Shown in pieces: positions 39,452 through 50,851 of a DNA stretch of 64,000 nucleotides. The DNA is from Atriophallophorus winterbourni. Lineage: Eukaryota; Platyhelminthes; Trematoda; Plagiorchiida; Microphallidae. The translations under genes were made by a program, and so were the position numbers. Where the stretch lies: NCBI GenBank assembly GCA_013407085.1, contig JACCGJ010008482.1:1-64000 (forward strand). Reading direction: 5' to 3'. The first letter of the stretch is position 1, and every line of letters starts with the position of its first letter. A model generated the notes under the pieces. The model did not search any database, was not told where the DNA came from, and saw only the letters and a list, made by a program, of their open reading frames with translations.

Positions 39452-40800
39452 ATGTTGCCAGTTGAAATGCTGAACCTTTGGAAAAATTTCGATACTTCAT
39501 ATTTAAATGTATTATCAGTTAACAACTTAAATCATTACATTAGGCAATGCCATCTAAGTATGAGTGCCTTCGAATAATTGAAAAAAATGTTTTCAAATTA
39601 TAACTTTTAAAATCAAGTCGATTTCTTGGTGTGAGAGACCACAAAATGAAATAATGTTTTGAGGTTTGGCGCTGGATTCCAAATTTTTGTTAATCGTTCG
39701 ACGGGTTAGGTTATGAATATATAAAAAATAGGAATGTATGTTTCTCTGATATTTCAATCAAGCATGAGTTCATCATCGAAAGAGAATTGCATTCTTGGCA
39801 TCGTTACCCTCATCTTTACTCTCAATATCAACAAAGATGTTTGTCATAAATAATGCCTCACGCTAAACGAAAATCCATTAATTGGGCAGTTCCATCCATT
39901 TTCAGCAGCAATCACTTGAGTATGAATTCTGAAACCTGGTTGAACTTCTTTCTCTGTACAAGCGACTAGATCACGCAATGAAACAAATGTTTCCTTCGTA
40001 GCATAAAACACTGTATAATGGAAGAGAAAACCAAATCTTTCTAAACCTGATTAGCACTGTATCAGCCCTTCAGACATACATTATTATGGTTATGACAAAG
40101 CATTAACCCATTGAACAGAGAAACGTTTGAACATTCAGTTCCAAACTTCAGCGAATCAATCGAAGGTGGACAGTTGTGTGAAACTTGCTGCTACACCGGA
40201 GATTAGTCGGGCACGTTTCCCTGAAACGTCCGTAAAACGTGACTTTCATATGAAAAGGATTTGAAGCTGTTGGATGTGATCAGGATTCTTCCAAAGTTCT
40301 TCTATCATGGTATATTCGTGCAAACCGAGAGAGTTAATTTTATTCAGACAACCGATGTATTAGCCCATATTTTGAGGACTACATCTGATGACTTCGCTCG
40401 ATGTTATGCTCAAGTCTTCTTCGCAAAATGTTTGTTAGAGCAATTACCTTTGGCGGGATGCATTAAATTCGACCGCAGTCATCTACATGTTGGACATTAT
40501 TTTATCAAGCTATTTGTAAATAAATCTTCAGTAGAAACGTAAAACTCCGACTATTCTTAGTTAGCCTAGGCTGGAACTTTGAGAACCTATCAGTTATTCG
40601 GTTATGGTCATTCACCATCGAAGAAGCCAGTTAAATTGATTTATTAATTAATGTAATACATGATTACCACGCAGTCCACAACATATTCGGAAATAATTCT
40701 CAATCCAAATTCGAACCACATGGGGCTCGAAATGAAATTACTAATGAAGGAAATTTTATACGTGTTTTCCATGGTATTGTATATCTGTCTGATTATTTCT
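39452..40800 (+). pseudogene. Exon-like open blocks of unknown origin (copy in inverted unit)
   Basis: Partner of 23,117-24,454. The 40,261-40,542 block is open for 93 codons and nearly identical to its partner. The 39,452-39,710 block has four in-frame stops, and the block after 40,545 has one. Intervening sequence also aligns at about 95 percent by eye. Function unknown; see the plus-unit entry for the residue segments. Confidence 0.35.
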
Positions 40801-42208
40801 CACCATAAATAACGAATTTAGCATCCTGATATTGAGCCAATATTTTCAGCAAACGTTTCTGAATACAATAGCCCAATAGTTTACTGTTGTGGTCATAACA
40901 ATAAACGAACTTCACTGCGTTTATAGTCGAAGATTTTACAGGAATTATTTTGTGTTTGAAGTTATTGATATCAACATTTCTCTGCATTAAAATAATGTAA
41001 ACGGTTGACACCAAACATGTTTCTGTTTAATTTTCTATAAATATGAGACTTCAGGTAAACAATCACTTACACTCTCCAGAATCATTCAGGTCCACTGAAA
41101 GCATGTTAATTATTTATTGGTATAGGGAAAAGAATAAAATTTAATCTCACTTTTTATACATATTTTTATAGATTCACGTGAAGTATGTTGAAAGTAAAAC
41201 GCCAGTGAACAGCGGTAAACAGTGGTCAGTTAGAGCACTTGATTCGCATGTACATTTTACAAGGATTTGTTATTGAAATAATCGTGTCGTTTCGGGGATA
41301 TTCGAGTAGCAATCAATACTAGATGATATCTCATTTTTTGATTTCCAAATATTTCGAATCATATCTAGTTCTATAACATTTTATCATAACCATCAAAAAT
41401 AGGTTTTACTAGTAAAGCTTCAACACTCATAATTGATAATTTCTGCGGGTAGTCGTTTGATTTCCCTCGTCTCAATTTTTTCTCATTAGGCACATATTCT
41501 GGTACAAGATATGGAGTTAGAGCTACATGATTTATTGATTAGTGTAGATTAGGCAAGTAATATATAATAAAAGGCGTTGAGTTATTACAATATTAATCCA
41601 ATTAATGAATCCATCAATATGTGACTTACAATTGTTTTTCTCTGGGTTGTAGGATGCTGCAATAGAATGACAATTTTAACTTTCATAAAATGGTTAACTA
41701 AATCTCTTACAAAAAATAGCAATGATCCAATTGATAAAATTTTTTGATGTGGGTGTTGCTTGTCTGCAAAACCTGCCTTAAGAAATGATATGCAACTTAA
41801 TTGCGATATTCACTAAGTTTTAAATTGAGGATATTTTGTTAATAAACAAACTACGGTATTACTCTCATGTGATATATAATATAGATAACCTTCAACTATT
41901 TTCCTTACTCTATTAGCAATGTCATAAAAAGTTGTGTTTTGCTGGCTTCAACGAAAAATGTTAACCACGACATTTCTTCCGGACTAAGTGGCTTTAAACT
42001 CCTGTCCGACGCGTCTCGCTCTAAGACCAACATACCCCAAGGACTGCTATGCATCCAAGAGTAATAATTTCATTGTTTCTAGATTCAACAAAAGTTCAAT
42101 ATATGAAACATATCGTCCTAAAATGCACAGAAAACGCGATTTTAAATCGATGTTTGAATAGATAAGTTTATTATTTACGTACAAATCAAATATGGTTGAG
42201 AGCAATCA

Positions 42209-42232
42209 ATATATATATATATATATATATAT
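42209..42232. repeat. (AT)n microsatellite at unit edge
   Basis: Dinucleotide tract at the outer end of unit copy 3, corresponding to 491-515 in copy 1. The next 270 bp, to about 42,505, show no gene or repeat match. Confidence 0.9.
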
Positions 42233-43119
42233 TAATATGCACAATTTTATTAATCAGCACGCTAACTGAGTGAAGTGTGTGGTAAAACAATGATTCAATT
42301 GTGGACAGATTACATTACAGGGTGTTTAAACCAGAAAGTTGATCTTTTGGCAAAAAGTGTTTATCATAAAAGTTTGATATGACTTGTTATTGCCCAGAGT
42401 GAGTTAGAGGTGAAATACGGAGCGATATTTATAAGTTGACTTTGAAATATACTGCTGTTGGCTTTTAAACGTAGATTACAAAAGTGTATTGCTTTGGAAG
42501 TGCACACTGCGAGAGAGAAGTTTCCTCAAGACTTAATTGTATGAAACGCTGTGCGAACATACTATGATTGTGCTTTCGAGAAGGTGCGCATGCTTGATTG
42601 ATATTAACTAATGTAATAGGCATGGTGATTTAAAATAGACCCGAAAAGTTTTCGGGCATACTACACGTCTGATCGTGGAAATTGTTCAGATTGACCAGGT
42701 CAATCACCTTCGCTAGTTCCATGATCAAACCTATTGGCAAAATGGCTGGCTTTGTACTATAATGGCAACATGGCGTTTGTTTAATGACAGAATTTAATAA
42801 CATACAGAATCGTAATATTTGGTAAACGATACTTCATAGAATCCTAAACAATTAGCGTGGTCGACTCAAATATGCGGTCAATATTGCTCACCAGAGATAA
42901 AGTGTGTTTTCATTTCTCCTGCATGATACATAGAAAATTATTTTGAAAAAAAGTTCAAATAATTTATCAACATGTTTATGAATTTCAGGCTCGCCTTTCC
43001 CGTATTTGTGCTGTTTCTATAACGCTCCAGTATTTTTCCAATGCAAATTATGGGGTTCACTTAATTTATAACCCATAAAATTGTTATTCGATAGCAGAAC
43101 TAATATTTAGTTTCATCAC

Positions 43120-43428
43120 CGAACTAGTTCATAATTTAATTCAGAAAAAAGGAAATTGTTTCACGCTTACACACCAAACTTGATGAGTTTATGACGAGCC
43201 ATGCGGTGTGTGACTGTCCCTATCAATTTTTGATATATTTTATATATATTTTTATATATTCCATTTACCTTGTCATCCTATGGTTATTGTTAAGCTTACT
43301 GATTTTTCTATCATATAATATTCGCAGTTCTGAGTGGTTCGCTAGATATGCCGATCTAGATCATCATTTATTTCAGAACAAAGAAAATTGTTTCACGCTA
43401 ACACACCAAGGTGGTTCGCTAGATATGC
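43120..43428 (+). repeat. Long target duplication around LINE B fragment
   Basis: About 60 bp left of the insert (43,121-43,179) recur right of it (43,351-43,411) at roughly 80 percent identity, including TTGTTTCACGCTTACACACC versus TTGTTTCACGCTAACACACC. In addition a 17-bp segment, TGGTTCGCTAGATATGC, occurs at 43,335-43,351 and 43,412-43,428. Confidence 0.6.
43181..43334 (+). mobile_element. LINE B 3'-end fragment
   Basis: Matches the last codons and 3' UTR of LINE B at 58,464-58,624. It begins at LDEFMTSHAVCDCPYQF (LINE B reads LDEFMTNHVVCEYPY), passes through the shared CTTGTCATCCTATGGTTATT segment and ends in the 7-mer tail TTCGCAGTTCTGAG. About 150 bp long, it is a typical 5'-truncated LINE insertion. 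The long open frame crossing it (from 43,191) is just this tail read through and is not a gene. Confidence 0.8.
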
Positions 43429-43614
43429 ATCGCCTTCATGTTGCAGCACGTTTCATTGGAAATAATAAATCAACATCAATAAATTTTAAATTTGATTGCA
43501 AAAATGTATACGGAAGTTTAATGGTTCATGCTGCTGTAATCAATATAAATATCCGTTCATGCACACAATCAGGATTTGTGAATTAATTAAATATATCCAA
43601 GGTGAGAGTGTTGC

Positions 43615-44480
43615 CATTCGCAGTGCACACTGTGAGGAAGATGGTTGATCGATATATAATTGAGTAAAACGCTGTGTGATCATGATATGATTGTGCTTTC
43701 AAAGAAAAGCGCATGCTTGATTGATATTAACTAATGTAATAGACATGGTGATTCAAAGTAGACCTGAAAATTTTTTTGAGCATACTCCGTGGAAATCGTT
43801 CAAATTGACAAGTTCAACCACCTTCGCTAGTTCCATGATCAAACCTGTGATCAAATGGGTTGGCTTTGTACTATAATGGCAACATGGCGTTTTAATGACA
43901 AAATTTAATAGCATACAAAAACAGATTTGGGTAAATTGTACTTTATTGAACCGTAATCAATTAGCGAGAACGGCTGAAATATGTGGTGAATATTGCTCAC
44001 CATCAAAGTAATTAACTGCATGAGAAACAGAATATTATTAAGGTGATTTCTTCAAATAATTAACCACGATCTTTGTGAATTTCGAGCTCTCCCTTTGAAT
44101 AATTTTGCTGTTCCGTTTTTATACCATATAGATCTTTCCAGATATTGACCAATGCAAATACAGTGGTTATCTTAATTTATATCCCAGAAAATTATAATTG
44201 GAAATCAAAATTAAAATTTAGTTTCATTATCGATTTAGCTCATTATTTACTTCATTCAAAAGCAAAATTGTTCCAAGATCATATTGCAACACGTTTTATT
44301 GAAAATAATAAATCAACATTATTAAATTCATTTTAAATTGGATCAATAAAATGTGTACGGATATTATAGGTTCACATTACGTTAAACAATATAGATATCC
44401 GTTCATACAAACTACATATTGAAAATAAATACGCAGGATTTTTACTTATCGTACACACAATCAGGATTTGTGAATTACGT
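43615..44480 (+). repeat. Tandem duplication, right unit
   Basis: Second copy of 42,505-43,612 without the LINE B insertion; it therefore shows the approximate pre-insertion state. No coding sequence recognised. Confidence 0.85.
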
Positions 44481-45130
44481 CCATCGCTTTCCACGAGATT
44501 ATGTATGATATACAGAACCCCAACCTCAGGCACAGTACACAAACGGAAGCGCCTAAAAGTCTATCAACGTTGAAAATCGCAAGAATACAATTATTCGTTT
44601 TCGGTAAAATAGCATGGAAACGGTTCAAGTGAGGCACACCTCGGAAATATGAGTCGATGCACACTGTGTTGCCCGTCGTCAACCGAGCCAAACTTCGTGT
44701 GAAATCGCATTGCTACGGTTGGCATGTAATCGATTAAAAATTAGATCAAAGTAGCAATCGGCGAGATGCATAATGGCCGAAGTTGTTTTAGCTGGATTCG
44801 CATCTGTGTACGTAACGCTTGAACCTTTGGCTTTCTCTCGTTTTGTGGAACGCCAATTTGAACATGATTGGCGTTAGAAAGGTTTATTTCTAAATTGATT
44901 CGGACGGAATCCGTAAAATCTAAACGGCAAGGTGACGTTTTGTTAAACTCGTATTTCGCTTGAGATTGCTTATTATTTTTGACGTTGCTCAAAATAACTA
45001 ACGAACTCACAATGTTTAGCTTTGAAAATAGAAAAAATGTGTGAATTAAACGTATTTAATTTCCTTTTACTTTTTCGGTTTTATAATTGGTAACAAATTA
45101 TACAAACTGGATGATGTTTGCAAACAGAAG
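44480..45130. other. Unassigned interval left of RTE-like LINE
   Basis: GC content rises here compared with the left. The minus strand is open at 45,010-44,741 (89 codons) and 44,691-44,461 (76 codons), but I see no domain or relationship to another element in the window. It may be an old coding remnant. Confidence 0.3.
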
Positions 45131-45600
45131 CAACTCTCAAACATCGCAAATTCTCGAATAGTTTCATCTGCACAAGGACCACTAAAATATGCTTATGTCT
45201 TGCCTTGGAGGGCAGCCCATCTGAGGAAAGGAAAACCCTGATTCCCAACCTCCGCTGCCTTGCCGCATACCCGATTGCGGGAAAGGCTCCGGGAGTAAAC
45301 CTTGAGGAATAATCCCCGCTGCCTCGCATGAAGACTATAGAGTCATATGCTTCGGGTGGGGTACCCTAAGCTAAGCCCCTACTTCGGACCTGGCAACAGG
45401 GTAGTATGTAGCCTACAACAAAAATTATGGAATCCTCTTCAACCAAAACTTGCTGTCAAAATTACCTTCGCTACATTACATCACATGACGATCCTTATAT
45501 TCCACGCCCCTCAATATTCACAAGCAATGAATCTCGTTAAGATGCTCCTTCAAGCTGACCAAACACAGAACAGCAATGCCAGAATGCGGACTTCTTGAAA

Positions 45601-46480
45601 ACCCGTATGCCCATCAAGCTTGCTGCATTCAACGTCAGGACCTTGAGACAAGCAGGACAACAGGTTGGATTAGCTCGTAAACTAGAAACGATGAGAGCAG
45701 ACATATGCTGTCCATCAGAAACGCGCTTACACGAATCTAGTAATGTGATAAACCTATACTCACCGAATAATACCGGTGTCAAGTTCCGTTTGCGTATATC
45801 TGGTGATAACGAGGCCCAGACAGCGGGACTTGCAGTAGTTGGTATTGCCCTACGCTCACGCGCCGAGGCAGCCTTAATTGACTAGTTACCTGTCAACAGC
45901 CGTTTGTGCGCCGTCCGACTTCGTAGCTAATGCGAAATCAGTCAACACAGGCAGAACACTCGTGCAATTTTCGTCATCGCAGCCTACGCCCCTACCGACT
46001 GTAGTGCTAATTTAGCGAAAGACGAATTCTACCGAAGTCTAGACGAACTACTGCGTAAAGCACGAAATTCGGATATTCTCATCCTGGCTGGCGATCTTAA
46101 TGCCCGAGTTGGCTGCCTCTTACAAAGTGAACGACACCTCGGTGGTTTGTATGGTCTCGATTGCGTCCGATCGGACAACGGAGAACGGCTGTTGAGTCTA
46201 TGTGTTGAGCACCGCCTATTTCTCAGCAGCGTCGACTTCCGACATTCCAATCAACGGTCAGCAGCATGGAGATCCCCTCGACAGGACTCTGAACAAAATT
46301 GATCACATTGCGATCAGTTATCGATGGCGTTCCAGTGTGCAAGACTGCAGATCATATTGGTCAACCTGCCTATCATCAGACCACGCGTCAATCTGTGCAA
46401 GCCTAAGTATGCGTTTCAGCCGATCGCGTAGGAAAAATATCACGAGGCTGGATACGCTTAAACTATCAGATAGATCAGTG
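45601..46480 (+). pseudogene. RTE-like endonuclease domain, broken
   Basis: The reading starts with KLAAFNVRTLRQAGQQ (catalytic Asn in FNVRTL), then DICCPSETRL (catalytic Glu). A TAG at 45,883-45,885 follows AALID, where RTE proteins normally have Trp, so this is probably a simple nonsense change. The frame then continues past another stop with VIAAYAPTDC, ILAGDLNARVG (catalytic Asp and Asn) and LFLSS. A frameshift near 46,240 leads to KIDHIAISYRWRSS and SSDHASICASL (catalytic His). All endonuclease motifs are visible, but they are spread over at least two frames. Confidence 0.8.
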
Positions 46481-46589
46481 GCAGATAACTATTGAATAAC
46501 CCTATCTAATGCACTCGGAAACCATCCCGATAATATTGAAGAGCATTAGGCTCAATTGCAAAGCGCAATGTTTCAAGCCGGCTTGAAAA

Positions 46590-48560
46590 GCAGTGGAAAA
46601 TCCAAGCAAACATTTTTCATCTGAATATCTGCTGCTACAGACAAAAATAATTGACCAACAGCGTTCCTTACCTCTGAGAAAAAGATATGATGAAGACCGC
46701 AGCCGAATTCGTCACTATCTAAAGACCAGTCTCAAAACAAACCGAGAATCAGGGTGGGAAGACCGGGCAGGCGAGATAGAAGCAGCCTAAGCAGTTGGCA
46801 ACAACAGCAAATTGGTCCAGCTTATACGCTCCACGGGACCCCGAATGCCCAGCTTGAGCAAACTCATCACGGAAGCCGATGAGTCGTTGATTACCAACAG
46901 AGAAATGTGAATCGACCGCTGGAGAGAACATTTCACTGGCCAATTCAATCAATCGCGACCACTCTTTGTTGCTCAGCCAACTCAATCCACCACTCAGTGG
47001 CCGGCCACACAGTGACCACCTACAGAGGCAAAAATTCGCTCAAACATAAGGAAGCTTAGACGATGAAAGGCATCAGGTTTAGACGAGCTACCAGCCGAAC
47101 TATTCGTTGAAGGTGTCGACGTTTTGTGCAGTGAGCTGTCAGTGCTCTTCGGAAAGATCAGAAACGAGAAAACCATACCCAGCGCGTGGAGACCGTCAGC
47201 CATCGTCCCAGTATTCGAGAAAGGGTCGCGAAAAGAGTGCGATAATCACAAGGGGTATCAGTCTCATACCAGTGGTTTCTAAACTGTTTGCATCAATCAT
47301 CCTGACCAGGCTTAACAGCTACCCAGTAGCAGAGTATCGAGGAGAACAGGCTAAATTCAGAGGAGGACGCGGGTGTGTGGACCAAATCTTCACGCTCCGC
47401 CAAATTTTGGAGCAACGTTACCTATGCGCACGTCCAACAATAATCGCCTTTCTTGACAGATCCGCTCTCTGGGAATGTCTCATTCGCCATGGTGTCCCAC
47501 CGGAATATGTAATCCTGCTCAAGAAGCTGTACTGCCACACCACCGGCAGAGTCAAAGCCTATGGTGATTTATGTAAACAGTTTAATATTTCTAGCGGGGT
47601 TCGTCAAGGATGTCTGATCCCCCCATTCCGATTCAACTTTGCGATTGACGATGTCATGCAGGCAGCAACAGCCCAGCTACCGAATTGTGGGATCAACCTG
47701 CTCCTCGGTCGACGAGTTATGAATCTGGACTATACTGACGAAATTGCTCTCCTCGGAGAGGATGCTTGTACCACACAAATCGCTTTGGATCTACTCATTG
47801 ATCAGTTGTCGATGTATGGAATACATTTCTACCCGTTAAAATGCAAAGTGTTCCTACAGGGATGGACAGACCCAACACTTGATTTGACGATCGAAGACCA
47901 TAAACAGGAATTGACAGACAGATTCACCTACCTAGGGAGCTGCATCACCACTTTGGGATATATCGAAGCTAAAATCACAGCACGGATTGCAAGAGCACAA
48001 CATGCTTTTGCTGGGGTACGGCATCTGTGGCGCCGACGCGATGTTGGATTACGCTTGAAGGGTAGAGCTTAGAGGCCACCGTAGGATCAGTTCTACTGTA
48101 TGGCTGCGAGACGTGGACGCTGCGACAAGCCGATAGTCAACGATTATCGACGTTTGATCATCGCTGCCTGCGGAGTATAGCTCGTTTAAGCTGGCAACAG
48201 GAAGTCAAAAATGATGACGTCAGGAAGGCAGTCCTCGGCGATCGCTCTGTGCCACTCTCAGATCATATATCCATGTGTAAGCTGAAATGGCTGGGGCACG
48301 TTCTCCGTATGGATGAGCGACGCCTTCCTCCTCTAGCTCTTCTTGCTCTCGCTGGACCAGATTAAAAACGTCGCCGTGGCAGACAAAGAAATACCTGGCG
48401 GAAGACCATCAAGCGTCTAACAGCCCCACTAGCCAACTTGGGAACATCGCGTTGACCTGGGTTGGGTCCGAAGGACCGTGAAAATATGTGGCTGATAACA
48501 CTCAGTGTGATGGCAAAAGAAAGGAACCAGTGGCGAGAATCCTGCCGTGCTTGTATCCTG
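46590..48560 (+). pseudogene. RTE-like reverse transcriptase, deleted catalytic block
   Basis: The longest open part is 47,107-48,072 (321 codons). It reads GISLIPVVSKLFASIILTRL, FRGGRGCVDQIFTLRQILEQ, then AFLDRSALWECLI. RTE proteins usually have FLDLK.AFDSVDRSAL here, so about nine residues containing the first catalytic aspartate are gone, in frame. SGVRQGCLIPPF is kept with changes. The YADD box is YTDE (47,731-47,742). A frameshift near 48,065 precedes VLLYGCETW and the WLGHVLRM region. Both the deletion and the box change should abolish polymerase activity. Confidence 0.85.
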
Positions 48561-48936
48561 TTTATCATTGACCCTCCCTTATTCCAAAAAAAATAATATC
48601 AAATCGCATGTGTAAACAAACAGGCTATAAAAATCCCCCTTTTTCCTTTTTTCTTTTTTCATCGTGTACCTTCTTTATGGTATACTTGTGTGCACATCGT
48701 CTGTAAAGACTTGTGTGATGATAATATCAATAATAATTTATAATAAGTAAATTATTATATTGACTGTAATTTTAACGATTGTGTTTTTGACTTACGAACA
48801 TTAGCTATAAAAATTGGGAAATTTCGATCAGCAGTCCAACATATACTAACATTTAATGCTGCATTTTTGAGGAAACAACAGTTTTAAATTTCGAATTCGC
48901 ATTTCTTGCATATTAGTAGGTGAAGAACTGTTTCAA

Positions 48937-49274
48937 ATAATCAAAGGGTTATCAGTCTCATACCAGTGGTTTCTAAACTGTTTGCATCAATCATCCTGAG
49001 CAGGCTTAACAGCTACCCAGTAGCAGAGGATCGAGAAGAACAGGCTAAATTCAGAGGAAGACGCGGGTGTGTGGACCAAATCTTCACGCTTTTGGAGCAA
49101 CGTTACCTATACGCACGTCCACGCCTTTTTTGACAGATCCGCTCTCTGGGAATGTCTCATTCGCCATGGTGTCCCACCGGAATATGTAATCCTGCTCAAG
49201 AAGCTGTACTGCCACCCCACCGGCAGAGTCAAAGCCTATGGTGATTTATGTAAACAGTTTAATATTTCTAGCGG
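48937..49274 (+). mobile_element. Second copy of RTE-like RT segment
   Basis: Matches 47,241-47,597 at about 97 percent by eye, apart from two short deletions near 49,090 and 49,117. It shares the in-frame loss of the catalytic aspartate block. It lacks both 5' and 3' ends of an element and is cut on the right by the start of LINE B. The 177 bp between 48,760 and 48,937 show nothing recognisable. Confidence 0.8.
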
Positions 49275-49496
49275 ATACTATTGAGAGGATCACATCATTT
49301 CGAATTGACTGATACTTTTTTCAACACTATCAGATCGAAACTCGTTCAACCGCACCACTTTTATCCAACTCGTTCGTATTTTACCGCTTGGATCGCATCA
49401 CTCCGATCCAACGCATTCACTCCACCAGTGACCTACCGATCGATAAACAACTGCACCACCAAGTGCACTGACTCATCACTCGTTGGATTGTAACAA

Positions 49497-50851
49497 TGAC
49501 GCGAAGGATGACCCAGATAAAGAAGGCAGCACGTGATGTGTGTCAAATTTGTAACAAAGGGGTAAGCGCCAAATCCAACGTTGTTAAATGTTTTGGCTGT
49601 TTGAGTAAAATACATACTAAATGTGATAAAGCCCTAACCGAAAGAAGTGATATGTTTTATTAACAACGTTGATTTACCCGGTGTTTGCTACGTATGCTGT
49701 GCATGTCGAAGTAAACAGCCTATCGATACGACTACAAATCCTCCCCACGAGGCAAAGCTGGAATCTCGAATAGAGATTTTGGAAAATTGCTATCGAAAAC
49801 TTGAGGAAACGTTTAAACCGCTTTTGGTAGATACACTTGCCAACGCAATTCGACCCGAAATAAATGTTGCTCAAGACACGAAGGAAAAGGAAATTACACC
49901 AATAACTGCTCCCTTAACTGAATGTGTTGATAGCTCATCCGAAAGTAATAAAGATGGACCTACTGAAACCTGTTTACCTAGGTCCTCATCTGGTAAAATT
50001 GTGAACACTTTGTCCAGGACTCCCCGTCGTCTAGTTGCTAGATCCGAGCCTCCCAATAAAGCAATGTTACCGCTCATTCTACTACGACAGATATCGCTCT
50101 CAGTGTAATCTGCACAAATATCCCGGAATCGACAGATTCACTTTTCTCAGCAAGAAAAGCACATGAGCTCAATGAATGGACTAAGCTCTGTACACACATG
50201 GGCTTGAAAGCTTTGGTACCTACATCAATGGCGCGCTTAACCCGGCATAAAGACTCCCCTCACGTAGACCGGCCGCGCCTATTAAGGGTGACATTGCGAA
50301 ATAAATCTGAAATGGAAGAAGTCATACTCAATGCGTATCTAATCGGTGCTTGTCCCGGTTTGACCTGCCGAGTACAAGCCGACATACCTTGGTGGGAAAG
50401 GAGAAGGTCAATCCACTCGTCGAGACCACTCTACTTCACGTAGTTTAATATTCCTCGGTGTCCCCGAAAAGTTGATGTAGTATCAGCATCGGAATCAAAG
50501 CAACATGATTTGAAGCAATGGTTATACATTGCCGATGCTATTGGATCTCGTGATTCCATTGTCGTAGATAATTTTAGAATACCCAGATCCTCCAACTACA
50601 AAGGCAATGGGCCCAGTCCTCTGAAAATCACTTTTCTAACGACTGAAATGGCTATCGCTATGAACACCGACTGGAAATCTAACCGCTCAAAACTTCCACC
50701 AGACGTGAAACTAAGTGTCCCTCAGCGTGTTCCTTCACTGAAACCCGGAGAACCATCGCAACCACAGCCTGATTGCAATCTTGTTATTGACAGTTCGAAT
50801 GTTACCCCAAAAAACGAAAAGGGTCCGGTTCATCGCGAGTCGGACCAATAG
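49497..50851 (+). pseudogene. LINE B ORF1 (PHD-finger protein), frameshifted
   Basis: Starts at ATG 49,497 with DVCQICNKGV, KCFGCLSKIHTKCD and, after a frameshift near 49,655, PGVCYVCCACR. These give the C4HC3 spacing of a PHD-type zinc finger. A coiled-coil-like LESRIEILENCYRKLEETF follows. The first RRM-like region (VICTNIPESTD... LLRVTL... ADIPWWERR) lies in a second frame at about 50,095-50,443. The second (LIFLGVPEK... IPRSSNYKGNGPSPLKITF) lies in a third frame, 50,450-50,851. At least three frameshifts and a stop separate these parts. In LINEs ORF1 proteins bind element RNA; that role is inferred from family knowledge. Confidence 0.8.
50809..50845 (+). promoter_or_regulatory. Candidate -1 frameshift signal, LINE B
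   Basis: Slippery heptamer A AAA AAC at 50,809-50,815, in register with the local ORF1 frame (CCA AAA AAC). After a 7-nt spacer (50,816-50,822), a 9-bp stem pairs 50,823-50,831 (GTCCGGTTC) with 50,837-50,845 (GAGTCGGAC) around a 5-nt loop. Slipping back one base at 50,815 enters the ORF2 frame, which is open from there through the endonuclease. The ORF1 stop is at 50,849-50,851. The geometry equals that in LINE A at 52,956-52,992. Confidence 0.75.

Larger units (their letters stand above)
31760..42240 (-). repeat. Composite repeat unit, copy 3 (full, inverted)
   Basis: Reverse complement of the unit, end to end. 31,760-32,640 matches 19,385-18,480; 32,640-34,320 matches 18,480 to about 15,850 and 8,450-6,790; then come the L2-like remnant, LINE C (plus strand), R5 (minus), LINE D (minus), the variable block (39,400-41,060), and the left end with its (AT)n tract at 42,209-42,232. 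With copy 2 it forms an inverted repeat with arms of up to 10 kb around 19,385-31,760. No intact ORF is seen. Confidence 0.85.
42505..43612 (+). repeat. Tandem duplication, left unit
   Basis: Aligns with 43,615-44,480. Shared landmarks include the GCGCATGCTTGATTGATATT segment (42,588 and 43,708), the ACTATAATGGCAACATGGCG segment (42,756 and 43,870) and the CACACAATCAGGATTTGTGA end (43,562 and 44,456). This unit is longer because it holds a LINE B 3' fragment and a flanking duplication. Confidence 0.85.
45130..48760 (+). mobile_element. RTE-like LINE, near full length, inactivated
   Basis: Contains a 5' region (about 45,130-45,600), endonuclease (45,601-46,480), linker and reverse transcriptase (46,600-48,340), a C-terminal region with WLGHVLRM near 48,290 and a short 3' region ending in a GATGATAATATCAATAATAA-like tail at 48,717-48,755. 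The gene order and motif wording match RTE-clade elements of trematodes as I know them. Nonsense and frameshift changes break the frame many times, so it cannot move by its own protein. Confidence 0.85.

Noticed and set aside
43191..43586. 131-codon plus-strand frame with hydrophobic segments
   Set aside because: Its first third is the LINE B C-terminus and T-rich 3' UTR; the rest is tandem-unit sequence.
44461..45010. Two minus-strand frames of 76 and 89 codons
   Set aside because: No recognisable domain, different frames, adjacent to a dead retrotransposon; left as unassigned.
45081..45329. 82-codon minus-strand frame
   Set aside because: Antisense to the 5' region of the RTE-like LINE.
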